From: Candidatus Magasanikiibacteriota bacterium
Lineage (GTDB): Bacteria > Patescibacteriota > Patescibacteriia > Magasanikbacterales > UBA922
Length of the DNA: 37,935 nucleotides
Assembly (NCBI GenBank): GCA_018661775.1
Contig: JABJHO010000020.1
Coordinates: 1 to 37,935, forward strand
Direction: 5' to 3'
The notes below the pieces were generated by a model. It was not told the origin of the DNA, did no database searches, and was given only the letters and a program-made list of their open reading frames with translations. A program made the translations under genes and the position numbers. Of this stretch, positions 17,480-28,421 are shown one piece after another. Position 1 is the first letter of the stretch, and each line of letters begins with the position of its first letter.

Positions 17480-18421
17480 ATGGAATTAGCTTTTATTATT
17501 CTTGGACTCATTGGGCTTGTGGTTGGTGCAGAGCTTATTATAAAAGGTGCGCTGGCATTTGCAGACCACTATAAACTATCCAATGCGTTTGTTGGGTTAA
17601 CAATATTGGCAGTTGGTACTGATTTGCCAGAACTCTTTATTGTTTTAACGGGTTCTTTGTATACGTTAGGTGGGGTAGAAATGTCAGACCTAGTTATTGG
17701 AGAAATAATCGGCAGTGCTATGGCGCAGATTACTATTGTGCTGGGGTTGCTTGGTATATTAGGATTAATATCTACGCAAAAAAAACGCATTATTCGTGAT
17801 GGTGTTATGATGCTTTTTTCCGTACTTATTGTTTTTCTTGCAGGGTTTGATGGCACTATAGACTTTGTGGAAGGAGTAGTAATGGTACTAGTGTATGTGC
17901 TGTATGTTTGGGGACTCTATAAAGGAGAAAAAGTAAACAAAACATTTAGGTTACCTAAAAATATATCATTAATTTGGGCAAGCTTTTATTTGTTTGGTGG
18001 TTTTATTGTATTATTATTCTTCTCAAATATTACCTTAGATAATGCAATCTTATTAAGCACCAGGTTTAATATTCCTCAATATATTGTTGGGTTTCTTGTG
18101 GTGGGGCTGGGAACGAGTTTGCCAGAATTAGTCACTTCACTTATTGCAATAAGAAAAAAGGCGGTTGGGATGGCAATTGGGAATTTATTTGGGAGCAATA
18201 TATTGGATGTGTTGTGTATTGTTGGAATAGGTGCCACAATAGCAGATTTTTCGATTCATCCATCCATTATTCAATTCGATATCCCTTTTTTGTTTGTAGT
18301 TTCTTTGTTTGTTATATTACTCTTCTTAAAGACAAAAAAACTTTCAAGGAAAGGGTCGGTTACACTTGTGCTTATATATGTGCTATTTTTTGTATTAAAG
18401 CTTTCTGCTGCGACACTGTAA
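17480..18421 (+). CDS. Calcium/sodium antiporter, CaCA family
   Basis: Two homologous halves: GLTILAVGTDLPELFIVLTGSL...GEIIGSAMAQ and VGLGTSLPELVTSLIAIRKK...GNLFGSNILDVL; about 10 hydrophobic segments. Confidence 0.9.
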   Translation: MELAFIILGLIGLVVGAELIIKGALAFADHYKLSNAFVGLTILAVGTDLPELFIVLTGSLYTLGGVEMSDLVIGEIIGSAMAQITIVLGLLGILGLISTQKKRIIRDGVMMLFSVLIVFLAGFDGTIDFVEGVVMVLVYVLYVWGLYKGEKVNKTFRLPKNISLIWASFYLFGGFIVLLFFSNITLDNAILLSTRFNIPQYIVGFLVVGLGTSLPELVTSLIAIRKKAVGMAIGNLFGSNILDVLCIVGIGATIADFSIHPSIIQFDIPFLFVVSLFVILLFLKTKKLSRKGSVTLVLIYVLFFVLKLSAATL

Positions 18422-18467
18422 GGTTAAATGAAAGATAACAAAACACTCCTTTCGGAGTGCTTTTTTG

Positions 18468-18554
18468 CGGAGAGACAGGGATTCGAACCCTGGGTGGGTT
18501 TAACCCCACAACGGTTTTCAAGACCGCCGCCTTAAACCGCTCAGCCATCTCTCC
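18468..18554 (-). tRNA. tRNA-Ser (UGA)
   Basis: Minus-strand GGAGAGATGGCTGAGCGG...GGTCTTGAAAACC...GGGTTCGAATCCC...TCTCTCCG; long variable arm; anticodon TGA. Confidence 0.93.
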
Positions 18555-18590
18555 ATAATTGTCTGTGTTAGATTGTATTAAACAATCTTG

Positions 18591-18680
18591 CGGAGAGGGC
18601 GGGATTCGAACCCGCGGTCCGAGTATAACCCGGACAACACATTAGCAGTGTGCCGCTTTCGACCACTCAGCCACCTCTCC
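18591..18680 (-). tRNA. tRNA-Ser (GCU)
   Basis: Minus-strand GGAGAGGTGGCTGAGTGG...CACTGCTAATGTG...GGGTTCGAATCCC...CCTCTCCG; long variable arm; anticodon GCT. Confidence 0.93.
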
Positions 18681-18780
18681 ATTGTTTGTAAATAGTACTA
18701 GTATAATACACGAATTATTGTACATACACCAAAGAGAATGCGGCTGCCGCTGTAGCCTGTCCCGATACAATCGGGAACCC

Positions 18781-18804
18781 CTCAGCCACCTCTCCATTGT
18801 TTGT
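18781..18804 (-). repeat. Duplicated tRNA-Ser(GCU) 5'-end fragment
   Basis: CTCAGCCACCTCTCCATTGTTTGT is identical to 18666-18689, covering the tRNA 5' end plus upstream leader. Confidence 0.85.
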
Positions 18805-18935
18805 TATAGATTGTTTTAGTGCCGTTGTATTACTTTATACGGTCTATAGTATATACAAATATACACCATTCGTCAATATGCGATGTTTACGGTTGTTTAT
18901 TTGTTTGGTATAATAGATGTATTCATATATTTCTT

Positions 18936-19397
18936 ATGTCTTCATCAAAAAAAAATGCATCGGATGTTTTCGCTATGATGCTTGGGTCAGACGTGACACA
19001 AACCCAGGCAAAACGAGCAAAGCATATCGGGCCCAATACAATTAATGCATGGCACACAGACTCCCAAGAAGGGCAGTTGGCGGTTGACGTGGCACAAACA
19101 GAAAAAGATATTGTTGTGGTTTCTACGCTTTCTGGTGCGGTAACAGAAAATCTTGAGGTGTATATTCACGATGACTTACTTACTATTCGGGGAGACAGAA
19201 CGTCACCTATGCGTAATGTAGAAGGTATCTCATATTTCCATAAAGAGTGTTTCTGGGGGAGTTTTTCTCGTACCATTGTATTGCCGGTGCATGTATATGG
19301 TGATCTTGCGGAGGCAGAATACACCAATGGTGTGCTTACCGTGACGGTACCAAAACGAGAAGCAAATAGACAAATACCAATTACTATTATAGAATAA
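18936..19397 (+). CDS. Hsp20/alpha-crystallin small heat shock protein
   Basis: LAVDVAQTEKDIVVVSTLSGAVTENLEVYIHDDLLTIRGDR...ECFWGSFSRTIVLPVHV...AEYTNGVLTVTVPKRE. Confidence 0.9.
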   Translation: MSSSKKNASDVFAMMLGSDVTQTQAKRAKHIGPNTINAWHTDSQEGQLAVDVAQTEKDIVVVSTLSGAVTENLEVYIHDDLLTIRGDRTSPMRNVEGISYFHKECFWGSFSRTIVLPVHVYGDLAEAEYTNGVLTVTVPKREANRQIPITIIE

Positions 19398-19452
19398 CCG
19401 CAACCATACTGTATTAACTGACACTGTGGTCTGTTGGTCACAAATTTTTTAT

Positions 19453-21438
19453 ATGAAAAAAATGAGCAAGAAAATAGGTGAATGTATCACAAGATTCTCA
19501 TGGACAGGAGTCGGGTGGATTTGTGGTACGCTAACACTGCTTTTGGCTGGTTGTTTGGGGGTGTCACTGGTATATGCAAATGGGTTTGATCAAAGAGTAA
19601 TTCCTGGTGTTACGATTGCAGAAACACCAATTGGTGGAATGCATAGAGATGAATTAAAGGACTTTCTTCATTCCATGAATGACCGACTTGTTGAAGCGGG
19701 CGCAAGTGTGCAAATAGACACCAACAACGGAGACACATCATTTACTTTATATCCGGTTATTGTTACCGATGGGGGTTCTGTTGATCTATTTTCAATTGAT
19801 GTGGAAAAGGAGGTTGATGCACTTGTGCATATTGGGAAGCGTGGCGATATATTTACAAGAATGCATAATATTTTTAAAAGTAAATTTAATGGATATAACA
19901 CTTCCTTACAATATGTTTCTGCAAACAAAGAAAAGATAGACGAGGTTGTGGATGAATTTCTTGTAGCGTACGAAACGCCACCAAAAAATGCCCAAATTCT
20001 TTTGAGTGATTCGTCTAGTTTTGCCTATGATATTGAGCCAGAGCAAATAGGTTATGTGTACGATAGAGGTGATATGACAAACCATATTCTCGAGGCGTGG
20101 TCCAAGTTGCAGGTTCCAGAACCAATAGTGCTGTCTAGAGAAACACATGTGCCAGAAATAGTGGTAAAAGATTTGGAACCTCTACAAGAGCAGCTTCAAG
20201 AGGTGTTTGATCTTGGCGATATGGCACTCACACACACAAACCCTCAAACAGGAAAGCCACAATCTTGGAGCATAGAAAAAGAACAATTGGCAGACTGGGT
20301 TTCTACAGAAATGGTTGATGGTGGTACCGTTATTGTATCGCTCGATCGTGAGAAAGTGGCAGCACATGTTGCAGATATTGTTGCACCAGACATAAATATC
20401 ACACCATTGGATGCAAAATTTTCTATGACAGAGGAAGGAAAGGTGACACAGTTTCAGCAGTCTCGTCCGGGTGTGGAAGTAGACGTAGAGCAAACCACCG
20501 AGGCGTTAGTACAAGCATTTGGGCAGCGCAGTCTACACAAAGAAGGCATACAAAATATTATTACTGTTATTACCACACAAAAAGAACCACAAGTCAGCAC
20601 TGGTCAGTCAAATGATTTGGGCATTAAAGAAATTATTGGCGTTGGAAAATCTAGTTATTCTGGAAGTCCGACCAATAGAATTAAAAACATTACCAACGCA
20701 GTAAATAAACTAAACGGTATTCTTATTCCTCCGGGAGAAGAGTTTTCTACAATTGATTTTACAAAACCATATTCAGAAGAAGGTGGGTATTTATCTGAGT
20801 TGGTAATAAAAGGAGATGAAATAAAGCCAGAAATTGGTGGTGGGCTTTGCCAAATCGGCACCACGCTTTTTAGAATGGCCATGATGAGTGGAATGGAAAT
20901 TACAGAGAGACGAAATCATTCTTTGGTGGTTGGGTATTATAATGATGCACGTAACGGGCTTCCGGGTACTGACGCAACAATTTATGACCCTGCTCCAGAT
21001 TTTCGGTTTAAAAACGACACCAGCCACCATGTGCTTATTCAAGCAGCAATGGACACAAAGAACCAAGATCTCGTATTTACGCTTTGGGGGGCGGGAGATG
21101 GAAGAACGGCAACATACTCAAAACCAGAGGTACTCCAGTGGATTCCTCATGGTGAGACCCGTATTGTAGAGACCACCAAAATAGCCCCTGGTGAGCGAGA
21201 ATGTCAACATGCGTTTAAAGGAGCAAATACCAGTTTTACCTACAGTAGAACGCTTGCAAATGGCGTTGTAGAAGATATTGTGTACGAGAGTCACTACCGA
21301 CCACTACCAGAAATTTGTCTTGTAGGTATAGAAGAGGGAGAAAACGCAGAAGAAGAGGAAACTTTGGAGCCAACAGGCGAAACAGAGCTTATAGAAGGGG
21401 TGGATCCAAATAATCCATTTGGTGGGCTTGAATTATAA
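19453..21438 (+). CDS. VanW family protein (membrane-anchored, YoaR-like)
   Basis: N-terminal TM; VIPGVTIAETPIGGM repeats of the PG-binding-4 type; VanW block FSTIDFTKPYSEEGGYLSELVI...EIGGGLCQIGTTLFRMAMMSGMEITERRNHS. Confidence 0.9.
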   Translation: MKKMSKKIGECITRFSWTGVGWICGTLTLLLAGCLGVSLVYANGFDQRVIPGVTIAETPIGGMHRDELKDFLHSMNDRLVEAGASVQIDTNNGDTSFTLYPVIVTDGGSVDLFSIDVEKEVDALVHIGKRGDIFTRMHNIFKSKFNGYNTSLQYVSANKEKIDEVVDEFLVAYETPPKNAQILLSDSSSFAYDIEPEQIGYVYDRGDMTNHILEAWSKLQVPEPIVLSRETHVPEIVVKDLEPLQEQLQEVFDLGDMALTHTNPQTGKPQSWSIEKEQLADWVSTEMVDGGTVIVSLDREKVAAHVADIVAPDINITPLDAKFSMTEEGKVTQFQQSRPGVEVDVEQTTEALVQAFGQRSLHKEGIQNIITVITTQKEPQVSTGQSNDLGIKEIIGVGKSSYSGSPTNRIKNITNAVNKLNGILIPPGEEFSTIDFTKPYSEEGGYLSELVIKGDEIKPEIGGGLCQIGTTLFRMAMMSGMEITERRNHSLVVGYYNDARNGLPGTDATIYDPAPDFRFKNDTSHHVLIQAAMDTKNQDLVFTLWGAGDGRTATYSKPEVLQWIPHGETRIVETTKIAPGERECQHAFKGANTSFTYSRTLANGVVEDIVYESHYRPLPEICLVGIEEGENAEEEETLEPTGETELIEGVDPNNPFGGLEL

Positions 21439-21668
21439 CAATACAGCAAACATAGATACTTTTTTACACATGAAGCGCAGAGACAAGTATTCTGTGCTTT
21501 TTTGTTTATTTGACTACATTAAGGTAAAAGTATGCATATAAAATCAATTAATTATACTATTTACTTGACAAATGGTGTATAATATGGTAAGGTACTCTTG
21601 TTCATTTTTTTGCGGCTCTTAAAGGTCGCTATAACAATTCCCTAACGGGAGAAAGTAGGAGGCCAACC

Positions 21669-22562
21669 ATGGCTGATTTAACCATTCCGCAGATCATGGA
21701 GATCTGCAAAGATTTTCCTAATCCACCAAGCCAAAAAATTCTGGCCAACCAACAATTCTTGGCGATGTATAGAAACTTCGCCAAAGAAACTCTTGTTGCA
21801 CAAGAACAAGAGAAAAAGAGAGAGGCTCAGCAAGTGGTGAAGAAGGGTGAGAGGATCGAAAAGGTTATCTCTATTCTTTCCACCCCCCAAAAGGTCATCT
21901 TCGAGAAGGGTGGTAGCACGCAGTCTAGAGGTAATTCTGTGTTTGAGAAGTTTAAACCACTTTTCGATTCTGCAGAGAACTCGTCCCAGCTCTATTGGCT
22001 GTGTATAGCCATGTATCATGTCTTTCAGAAGGCGGTTGATGTGACCAAGGAGATGGCGGAGTTTAAGGGGTCAACTTGGAAAAAGGATGAGAATTCACGG
22101 AAGGTGGTACGAGGTATCAACTCGTTTACCTCTCCTCTGTATGTTCTCTTCAACACCCTGGAGCAGCAGGGTGGTTTTCGGAGGAAGCGACTAGATGAGA
22201 AAGGGAAGGAGTGGCGGTCGAACTTCAGGTTTATTATTCGGACGCAAGAGATAAAAGAAGAGACTGTAAACAAGGTCTTGGATTTTTTCAAAAGCTCCGA
22301 GGAGGATATCCTGAAGATTCCGGCAAGATTATTTGAGAAGGCAGCATTAATTCGGGAGCAAATGGAGGCGGCAAAAGAAGCGCTTGCGCAAGCTGCCGAA
22401 CAAGATATGTCAGAGATTGAAAAATTGATAAGACGTGATCTTGCGGAGACAGAAAAGGCCAAAAAAGAGGTTTTGCAGATCTGCTCAGACCTTGATGGTG
22501 GTGAACCACCTTCTGAGCCTGGTCTCAACGGTGAAGAGGTCGTACCACAACCCGAAGCCTGA
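21669..22562 (+). CDS. Hypothetical helical/coiled-coil protein
   Basis: 297-aa ORF with GTAGGAGG ribosome binding site and TTGACA...TATAAT-type promoter near 21566; rich in charged helices. Confidence 0.7.
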   Translation: MADLTIPQIMEICKDFPNPPSQKILANQQFLAMYRNFAKETLVAQEQEKKREAQQVVKKGERIEKVISILSTPQKVIFEKGGSTQSRGNSVFEKFKPLFDSAENSSQLYWLCIAMYHVFQKAVDVTKEMAEFKGSTWKKDENSRKVVRGINSFTSPLYVLFNTLEQQGGFRRKRLDEKGKEWRSNFRFIIRTQEIKEETVNKVLDFFKSSEEDILKIPARLFEKAALIREQMEAAKEALAQAAEQDMSEIEKLIRRDLAETEKAKKEVLQICSDLDGGEPPSEPGLNGEEVVPQPEA

Positions 22563-22630
22563 CCATCCCCACTAGCGCGTAATTGGGTCGTACTAGTGGA
22601 AAAACAATTAACCCAAAAAAAGGAGAGGCC

Positions 22631-22655
22631 AGCTATTATATGCTGGCTTTTAAAA
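22631..22655 (+). terminator. Intrinsic terminator
   Basis: GCCAGC-tattatat-GCTGGC followed by TTTT. Confidence 0.55.
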
Positions 22656-22707
22656 TACGCAAATTTTGCTAATTTAAGCCAAAAAAACACGATTATCCAC
22701 AGTGGGC

Positions 22708-23075
22708 CTTGACAAAAAGCTCAAAGTGTGGTATTATTAATTGTTATCTTCTCTACTAAGAAGAGATAACTTCTGTATATTGTGATTGAATTATTGAAGC
22801 ACGAGCGTATATCTAAGACATTAAACGAATGTACCTGTAGACTTCCGAGACAATATACACCCAAAACGCGTTTTTGGTTATAGAATTAGTTCTTATGTGA
22901 TTTGATGGCGATAGATGAACGTAGGAATTATTCTGTATCCACGACAAGCATGGGGATGAACCTTTGGCCCACGCTGGCTTCGGCTCGCTTTTGACCAAAA
23001 GCTCATCTTCTTGGATGCAGTAAAAAAACAATATAAAAAATACCTACCAATGAATTTTGGTAGGTGTTTTTTTTG
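22708..23075 (+). ncRNA. Candidate structured non-coding RNA transcription unit
   Basis: TTGACA-N17-TATTAT promoter-like element (22708-22737), no coding ORF on +, hairpin GTTATCTTCT...AGAAGAGATAAC, GC-rich hairpin GCTGGCttcgGCTCGC, terminator ACCTACC-aatgaattt-TGGTAGGT-T8 at the end. Confidence 0.4.
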
Positions 23076-23080
23076 TTTCG

Positions 23081-23683
23081 TTATTTGTTTATTACTTTGT
23101 CGGCCAATCCATATGCCACCGCTTCTGCTGCAAGCATAAAATTGTCTCTATCACTGTCTTTTTCTATAATACTCATTTTTTGTCCGGTATGTTTTGCTAT
23201 CAAGGTGTTGAGCCGCGCCTTCATGGCAATAATTCGCTCTGCATGGATTTGAATGTCGCTGGCTTGTCCTTGTGTGCCACCCATTACTTGGTGAATCATG
23301 ACTTCACTATTTGGGAGGCAAAATCGTTTTCCTTTTGCTCCAGAACAAAGTAATACCGACGCCATACTTGCTGCCATACCAATGCAAATTGTTGAGACAT
23401 CGGGCTTAATGTATTGCATGGTGTCATAAATTGCCATGCCTGCAGTTACCGAACCACCAGGGGAGTTAATGTATACTTTAATATCTTTTTCTGGATCTTG
23501 GTTTTCCAAAAACAAGAGTTGGGCAATCATGATGTTTGCCACGTTGTCGTCAATAGCGCTTCCCAAAAAAATAATTCTATCTTTGAGGAGTCGAGAATAA
23601 ATGTCATACGCTCTTTCGCCGTATTGTGTTTTTTCTATAACAGTCGGAACAAGATATTGTGCCGTTGTCTGTGTATTGCTCAT
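23081..23683 (-). CDS. clpP: ATP-dependent Clp protease proteolytic subunit ClpP
   Basis: [53 protein letters not shown] (Ser), [12 protein letters not shown] (His). Confidence 0.96.
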   Translation of the reverse strand: MSNTQTTAQYLVPTVIEKTQYGERAYDIYSRLLKDRIIFLGSAIDDNVANIMIAQLLFLENQDPEKDIKVYINSPGGSVTAGMAIYDTMQYIKPDVSTICIGMAASMASVLLCSGAKGKRFCLPNSEVMIHQVMGGTQGQASDIQIHAERIIAMKARLNTLIAKHTGQKMSIIEKDSDRDNFMLAAEAVAYGLADKVINK

Positions 23684-23745
23684 ACAGGGTAAAATATAGT
23701 AAATATGTACGGTAGTATAACAAAGAAGTGTGTATATGTGAATGG

Positions 23746-24759
23746 CTATGCGACACTTTGTTCTGTTACTGACCCGTCTGGAAACAAGGTTTCGAGTGTC
23801 TCAAAAATGTGGGCAACAGCAGTATCAATTGGTCCAGGCAATACAAAACCTGCCGCCTTTTTGTGCCCTCCGCCACCAAACTGTTTTGCCATATGAGCCA
23901 CATTGACATCATCTCGCGTGGTTCTAAAACTTCCTTTAATTGTGCCGTCTTTCATTTCTCGCACAAGGAGTCCGGCATGGCCGTCTTGTATTGAATTTAA
24001 AAAGTTTACCATCCCCGAGATGTGTGCCTCTTTAATTCCATGTTCATCAATTTCTTGATGCGTTATGTGGGTGTAACACATATTAAGAAGGTGGTGTTTT
24101 TTGAGGCGTTGCATAACTTTTCCCCAAATATGGAGTGCGTGTAATGGGGCTTTTTCATATACCCATTTTTTTATAATCTGCGTGTCACCACCAAGGTTCA
24201 TGAGTTCGCTGGCAGCATATAGTGTTTGTGGTCTGGTTGCGTCATTAGAAAAATTATCTGTATCTGTGATAATTCCTGTGAGCAAGCTGGTTGCCATTTC
24301 GGGGGTAATTGTTGCTGTATTATTTTTGAGACAGCGGTAGAACACTTCACATGTTGATGAACTTTCTGTGTCTACGAGATTATAATCACCAAAATACGTA
24401 TTAGTTGCATGGTGGTCAATATTAATGACGGTTGGTTTGTAAGACAGTGCTTGTATGTGTTTATCGATTCCTGCATACCCAAGGTCACCCGCATCAAACA
24501 CAATAATATGATCGTATGTAATACTTTTCCAGAGTGCTGGGTTTGTGGATAGCTTGGTAACGTGCGGAAGGAATGCGAGTTGTTGTGCATATGTGGTTGC
24601 ACAGTAGATGTGGTAGGGGATGTTGTATTGTTCAAGAAGGTTGGCACAACAAGTGAGACTACCCAAAGAGTCTCCGTCGGGGTTTTTGTGTGGCACAAGA
24701 AGCACATGAGAGGCATGTGTCATGCGTGTGAAGATGGTTTTTTCAAGTTCTGTGTGCAT
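23746..24759 (-). CDS. DHH/DHHA1 family phosphoesterase (NrnA-like bifunctional oligoribonuclease/PAP phosphatase)
   Basis: [42 protein letters not shown]-terminal [13 protein letters not shown]. Confidence 0.9.
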   Translation of the reverse strand: MHTELEKTIFTRMTHASHVLLVPHKNPDGDSLGSLTCCANLLEQYNIPYHIYCATTYAQQLAFLPHVTKLSTNPALWKSITYDHIIVFDAGDLGYAGIDKHIQALSYKPTVINIDHHATNTYFGDYNLVDTESSSTCEVFYRCLKNNTATITPEMATSLLTGIITDTDNFSNDATRPQTLYAASELMNLGGDTQIIKKWVYEKAPLHALHIWGKVMQRLKKHHLLNMCYTHITHQEIDEHGIKEAHISGMVNFLNSIQDGHAGLLVREMKDGTIKGSFRTTRDDVNVAHMAKQFGGGGHKKAAGFVLPGPIDTAVAHIFETLETLFPDGSVTEQSVA

Positions 24760-24876
24760 AAATATAGCAAATACAGTATAAGTTGGGCAATATACAAGGC
24801 CAATGTGCTGTTTTTGTAATATCTGAGTATACCCCACTTGTGAGCCTGTGTCAAGGGTGTTATACTATTATCCATT

Positions 24877-27800
24877 ATGCATGTTACCAATATTGAGCTT
24901 CACGGATTCAAGTCTTTTGCCAAAAAGACTTCTTTAGATTTCCTTCCGCCAAAAGATGAAAAAAACAGTGTTACCGTTATTGTTGGGCCAAACGGCAGCG
25001 GTAAGAGTAATATCTCAGATGCGATTCGTTGGGTGATGGGGGAGCAAAGCATGCGACAACTTCGTGGAAAAAAAGCGAGTGATATTATTTTTTCTGGCTC
25101 AGAATCAAAAGGAGCAATGAGTGTGGCAAGTGTGTTTATTACATTAGATAACCATGACGGACGAATGCCAATTGACTATGAAGAGGTGGTAATTGGAAGG
25201 CGGATTTACAAAACAGGAGAGAGTGAATATCTTATAAATAATACTGTTGTTCGGTTGATCGACTTACAAATTCTTTTGGCAAAAGCACAGTTTGGTCAAG
25301 GCTCATATTCGGTTATTGGACAAGGAATGATAGACAAACTCCTTCTTCAATCCAACCAAGAGAGAAAAGATTTTTTTGACGAGGCTTCAGGAATTAAAGA
25401 GTTTCAGATTAAACGACACCAAGCACACCTTCGTCTAAAACGTACGACAGAAAATATCGAACAAGCCGAACTGCTTTTGGCAGAAGTTTCACCACGACTC
25501 AAATCGTTATCTCGGCAAGTAAAAAAACTAGAACAACGACAGGAGGTTGAGTTGACGTTACGAGAAACACAAGAACAGTATTATGTCACATTATGGAAGC
25601 ACCATGATACACAAATACAGAAGATTCAGACAGTTGTAGCAGGTCTAGACACAGAACTTCAGGAAGGGCAAAAGAAACTACAAACCATTCAAGAAGAGCT
25701 TGCCTCACTTGCACAGCAACAATCTCGCCAAGAGCTGTTTAAAGAGTTACAAAAAAAACACCAAGCCATTGTGCAAGAGTCTAATGTACTTGAGCGTGAG
25801 CGTGTGATTCTTCAGGGAAAACTCCAAACTGAATATACAAAATCTGGTAATTATCAGATGGGATGGCTTGAAACAAAGGTTGTCGAACTACAAGAAAGAA
25901 AAAAGACTTTTGATTTAGAAATTTCTAATGAACAAACAATTCAGGAAGAAAAACAAAAGGACGTTGACACACTTTCCGAAAGAATGGATGAATTAGTCTT
26001 GTCGCGCACAACACTGCGTAGTGAGATTGGTGCGCTAGAATCTACACTTCTTCGGCTTAAAACAGAGGAGTCTGCGTTTCATATTTCTGGATTTAGAGCT
26101 GTTCAGGCAGTGCTTGAAGCACGGCATAGGCTTGGAAATGTTCGCGGAGTTGTGGCACAGCTCGGGTCTGTTGAAAATGATGTATTACTAGCACTTGATG
26201 TGGCAGCTGGTGGAAGACTTGCCTCAATTGTGGTAGATACTGAGCAGGATGCACGATCGTGTGTTCAGTATTTGCGAGAAGGAAAGTTTGGTGTGGCAAC
26301 ATTTTTGCCACTAAGCAAAATTAGACCTCGCGGACTTCCTGAGTATATTAATGATTATTTGGGCAGAGAAGGAGTATTGGGGTTGGCTCAAGATTTGGTT
26401 GAGCATGATAGGCAATATGCAGAGGTGTTTTCATTTATTTTTGGCAGTACTATTGTGGTAGAGGATTTTGACACAGCAAGACGGCTTGGTATTGGGCGAG
26501 TTCGTATGGTAACGCTTCAGGGTGATCTTTTTGAGACAAGTGGAGAGATTAAAGGTGGGCACAGAAATAAAAAACAACAAGGACTGAGTTTTGCTGATGG
26601 AGATGCAAATAAAAGTGAACAAGCAGTTTCGAGATGTGAGGAAACAATTCTTGAAAAACACAACACGTTTCAGGCACTTGAGAAAGATATAGAAGAGATA
26701 CAAAAAACATTACAAGAAAAACACGCAAACCTTCGCCTAGAGATGCATAAGCAGCAAATAAAAGAAACACAAAAAACAGCATTAGAAGAAGAGCTTGCAC
26801 GACTAGAACAAGAGACCGCACTCCAAACCATGAGTCCCGAGCAGTTTGGTGAAACAATGGAAACAATACGTAAACAAAAAGACACCATAGATAATCAAAT
26901 AGAAGGTATTCAGGTTGAGCGAACAAAGGCGGCAAGAGCAATAGAGTGTTTTAATGAGGAGGAGGAAGAAAAAAAACAACGAGTTTTTGCTCTGCAAGAT
27001 GCAATGCAGGTGCAGCAGGGTATTGTTGGAGGTGGAATAGAAAAGAAAAATACACAGGCAGTAGAATTGGCAAAACTTGAAACAAAACAAGAGGATCTTG
27101 GTCATGAGTTGTATCAAGAAATGCGTCTTTCAATAGAAACTATTTTAGAACGTGGTATTGAAGAAAAACCTATTGAAGAATTAGAAGGACTTCAGGTCAC
27201 GGTTCAGAAACTCAAATATAAACTCAGTCTTATTGGAGGGATAGATGAAGAGGTGGTGCAAGAGTTTGAAGAAACAAAAGCGCGTCATGATGGGTTGTCT
27301 TCACAGCTTGATGACCTGCAAAAAGCAATGAAAGATCTGGATACACTTATAGAAGAGTTGGACGCAGTAATGAAAAAGACAAGAAATAAAGCATTCAAAG
27401 AAATCAAAAAAGAATTTTCACGGTATTTTGAGATGGTGTTTTCTGGAGGGAAAGCAGATTTGGTAGAGGTATATGGCGAAGAAGACGTGGATGAAGAGGA
27501 GCAGGCGGGGGATACTGAGATGGGAGAACAGCATGTGGACCTTGAAGAAGGAAAAGAACAGGCACAAAAAAAGAAGACCAAAAAAGTACTCAAAGGTATA
27601 GATATTGTTGCCTGTCCTCCAGGAAAAAAGATCAAACATATTCAAGCATTGTCTGGTGGTGAACGTACACTTACGTCTATTGCACTGATGTGTGCTATTC
27701 TCAAAACAAACCCATCACCATTTGTTGTGTTTGATGAGGTGGAGGCAGCGCTTGATGAAGCAAATACCAGAAAAGTCGCAGGAATTATACAAGAGCTATC

Positions 27801-27948
27801 ACGTGCGTCACAGTTTATTATTATTTCTCATAACCGCGTAACAATGCATATTGCCGATGCGCTGTATGGTGTGACAATGGGAAATGATGGGATGAGCCAT
27901 TTGTTTAGTGTAAAAATGGAAGAAGTTACTGAGGAGCTCGTTTCTTAA
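24877..27948 (+). CDS. smc: Chromosome segregation protein SMC
   Basis: HGFKSFAKKTSLDF, VGPNGSGKSNISDAIRWVMGE, coiled coils with hinge, LSGGERTLTSIALMCAIL, FVVFDEVEAALDEAN. Confidence 0.95.
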   Translation: MHVTNIELHGFKSFAKKTSLDFLPPKDEKNSVTVIVGPNGSGKSNISDAIRWVMGEQSMRQLRGKKASDIIFSGSESKGAMSVASVFITLDNHDGRMPIDYEEVVIGRRIYKTGESEYLINNTVVRLIDLQILLAKAQFGQGSYSVIGQGMIDKLLLQSNQERKDFFDEASGIKEFQIKRHQAHLRLKRTTENIEQAELLLAEVSPRLKSLSRQVKKLEQRQEVELTLRETQEQYYVTLWKHHDTQIQKIQTVVAGLDTELQEGQKKLQTIQEELASLAQQQSRQELFKELQKKHQAIVQESNVLERERVILQGKLQTEYTKSGNYQMGWLETKVVELQERKKTFDLEISNEQTIQEEKQKDVDTLSERMDELVLSRTTLRSEIGALESTLLRLKTEESAFHISGFRAVQAVLEARHRLGNVRGVVAQLGSVENDVLLALDVAAGGRLASIVVDTEQDARSCVQYLREGKFGVATFLPLSKIRPRGLPEYINDYLGREGVLGLAQDLVEHDRQYAEVFSFIFGSTIVVEDFDTARRLGIGRVRMVTLQGDLFETSGEIKGGHRNKKQQGLSFADGDANKSEQAVSRCEETILEKHNTFQALEKDIEEIQKTLQEKHANLRLEMHKQQIKETQKTALEEELARLEQETALQTMSPEQFGETMETIRKQKDTIDNQIEGIQVERTKAARAIECFNEEEEEKKQRVFALQDAMQVQQGIVGGGIEKKNTQAVELAKLETKQEDLGHELYQEMRLSIETILERGIEEKPIEELEGLQVTVQKLKYKLSLIGGIDEEVVQEFEETKARHDGLSSQLDDLQKAMKDLDTLIEELDAVMKKTRNKAFKEIKKEFSRYFEMVFSGGKADLVEVYGEEDVDEEEQAGDTEMGEQHVDLEEGKEQAQKKKTKKVLKGIDIVACPPGKKIKHIQALSGGERTLTSIALMCAILKTNPSPFVVFDEVEAALDEANTRKVAGIIQELSRASQFIIISHNRVTMHIADALYGVTMGNDGMSHLFSVKMEEVTEELVS

Positions 27949-28059
27949 TGAGCGTCTTAGCTTGACAATTGGGTGTGTGGGTGGTAGAATAAATTCCTAC
28001 AGCAAACATAAGTTGTAGGATTTTTTTTTGTTCTTTTTTGGTGTATAAAGGAGTTTTTT

Positions 28060-28323
28060 ATGTCACAATATACTATAACCATTCATTTGGATCATGCACA
28101 AAACGTACTTGATTCACAAGACCCAAACTGTGCTTTACGATTAGATGCTGGTTGTTATCGTGATCTTTATGTGCCACGCTCTGCTCTTTCTGGCTCTCCG
28201 GAGTCGCTTACGATTACCGGTCCTGTTTTTGAAGTGTGGCCACACAATACACAGCAGCAAATTGGTTCTACTCATGCAGTAGTAGAAAACGGAAATGGTG
28301 TAATCGAGATAAAAAGTAATTAG
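28060..28323 (+). CDS. Hypothetical protein (87 aa)
   Basis: ORF with AAAGGAG upstream and TTGACA promoter-like element at ~27964. Confidence 0.55.
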   Translation: MSQYTITIHLDHAQNVLDSQDPNCALRLDAGCYRDLYVPRSALSGSPESLTITGPVFEVWPHNTQQQIGSTHAVVENGNGVIEIKSN

Positions 28324-28376
28324 AGAGATAATCTCACATTAACTACTCTAGTCTTTTCAAAAGGTACTTATGTGCC

Positions 28377-28409
28377 TTTTTTTAATATATCGTTATTTTG
28401 TGGTATACT
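28377..28409 (+). promoter_or_regulatory. Promoter-like element, copy 1
   Basis: TTTTTTTAATATATCGTTATTTTGTGGTATACT; 32/33 identical to 29329-29361. Confidence 0.6.
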
Positions 28410-28421
28410 TCCTTAACATTA

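Noticed and set aside
22025-22690. 221-aa minus-strand ORF opposite 21669-22562
   Set aside because: Ser/Cys-rich antisense composition; the + strand ORF has promoter, SD and terminator.
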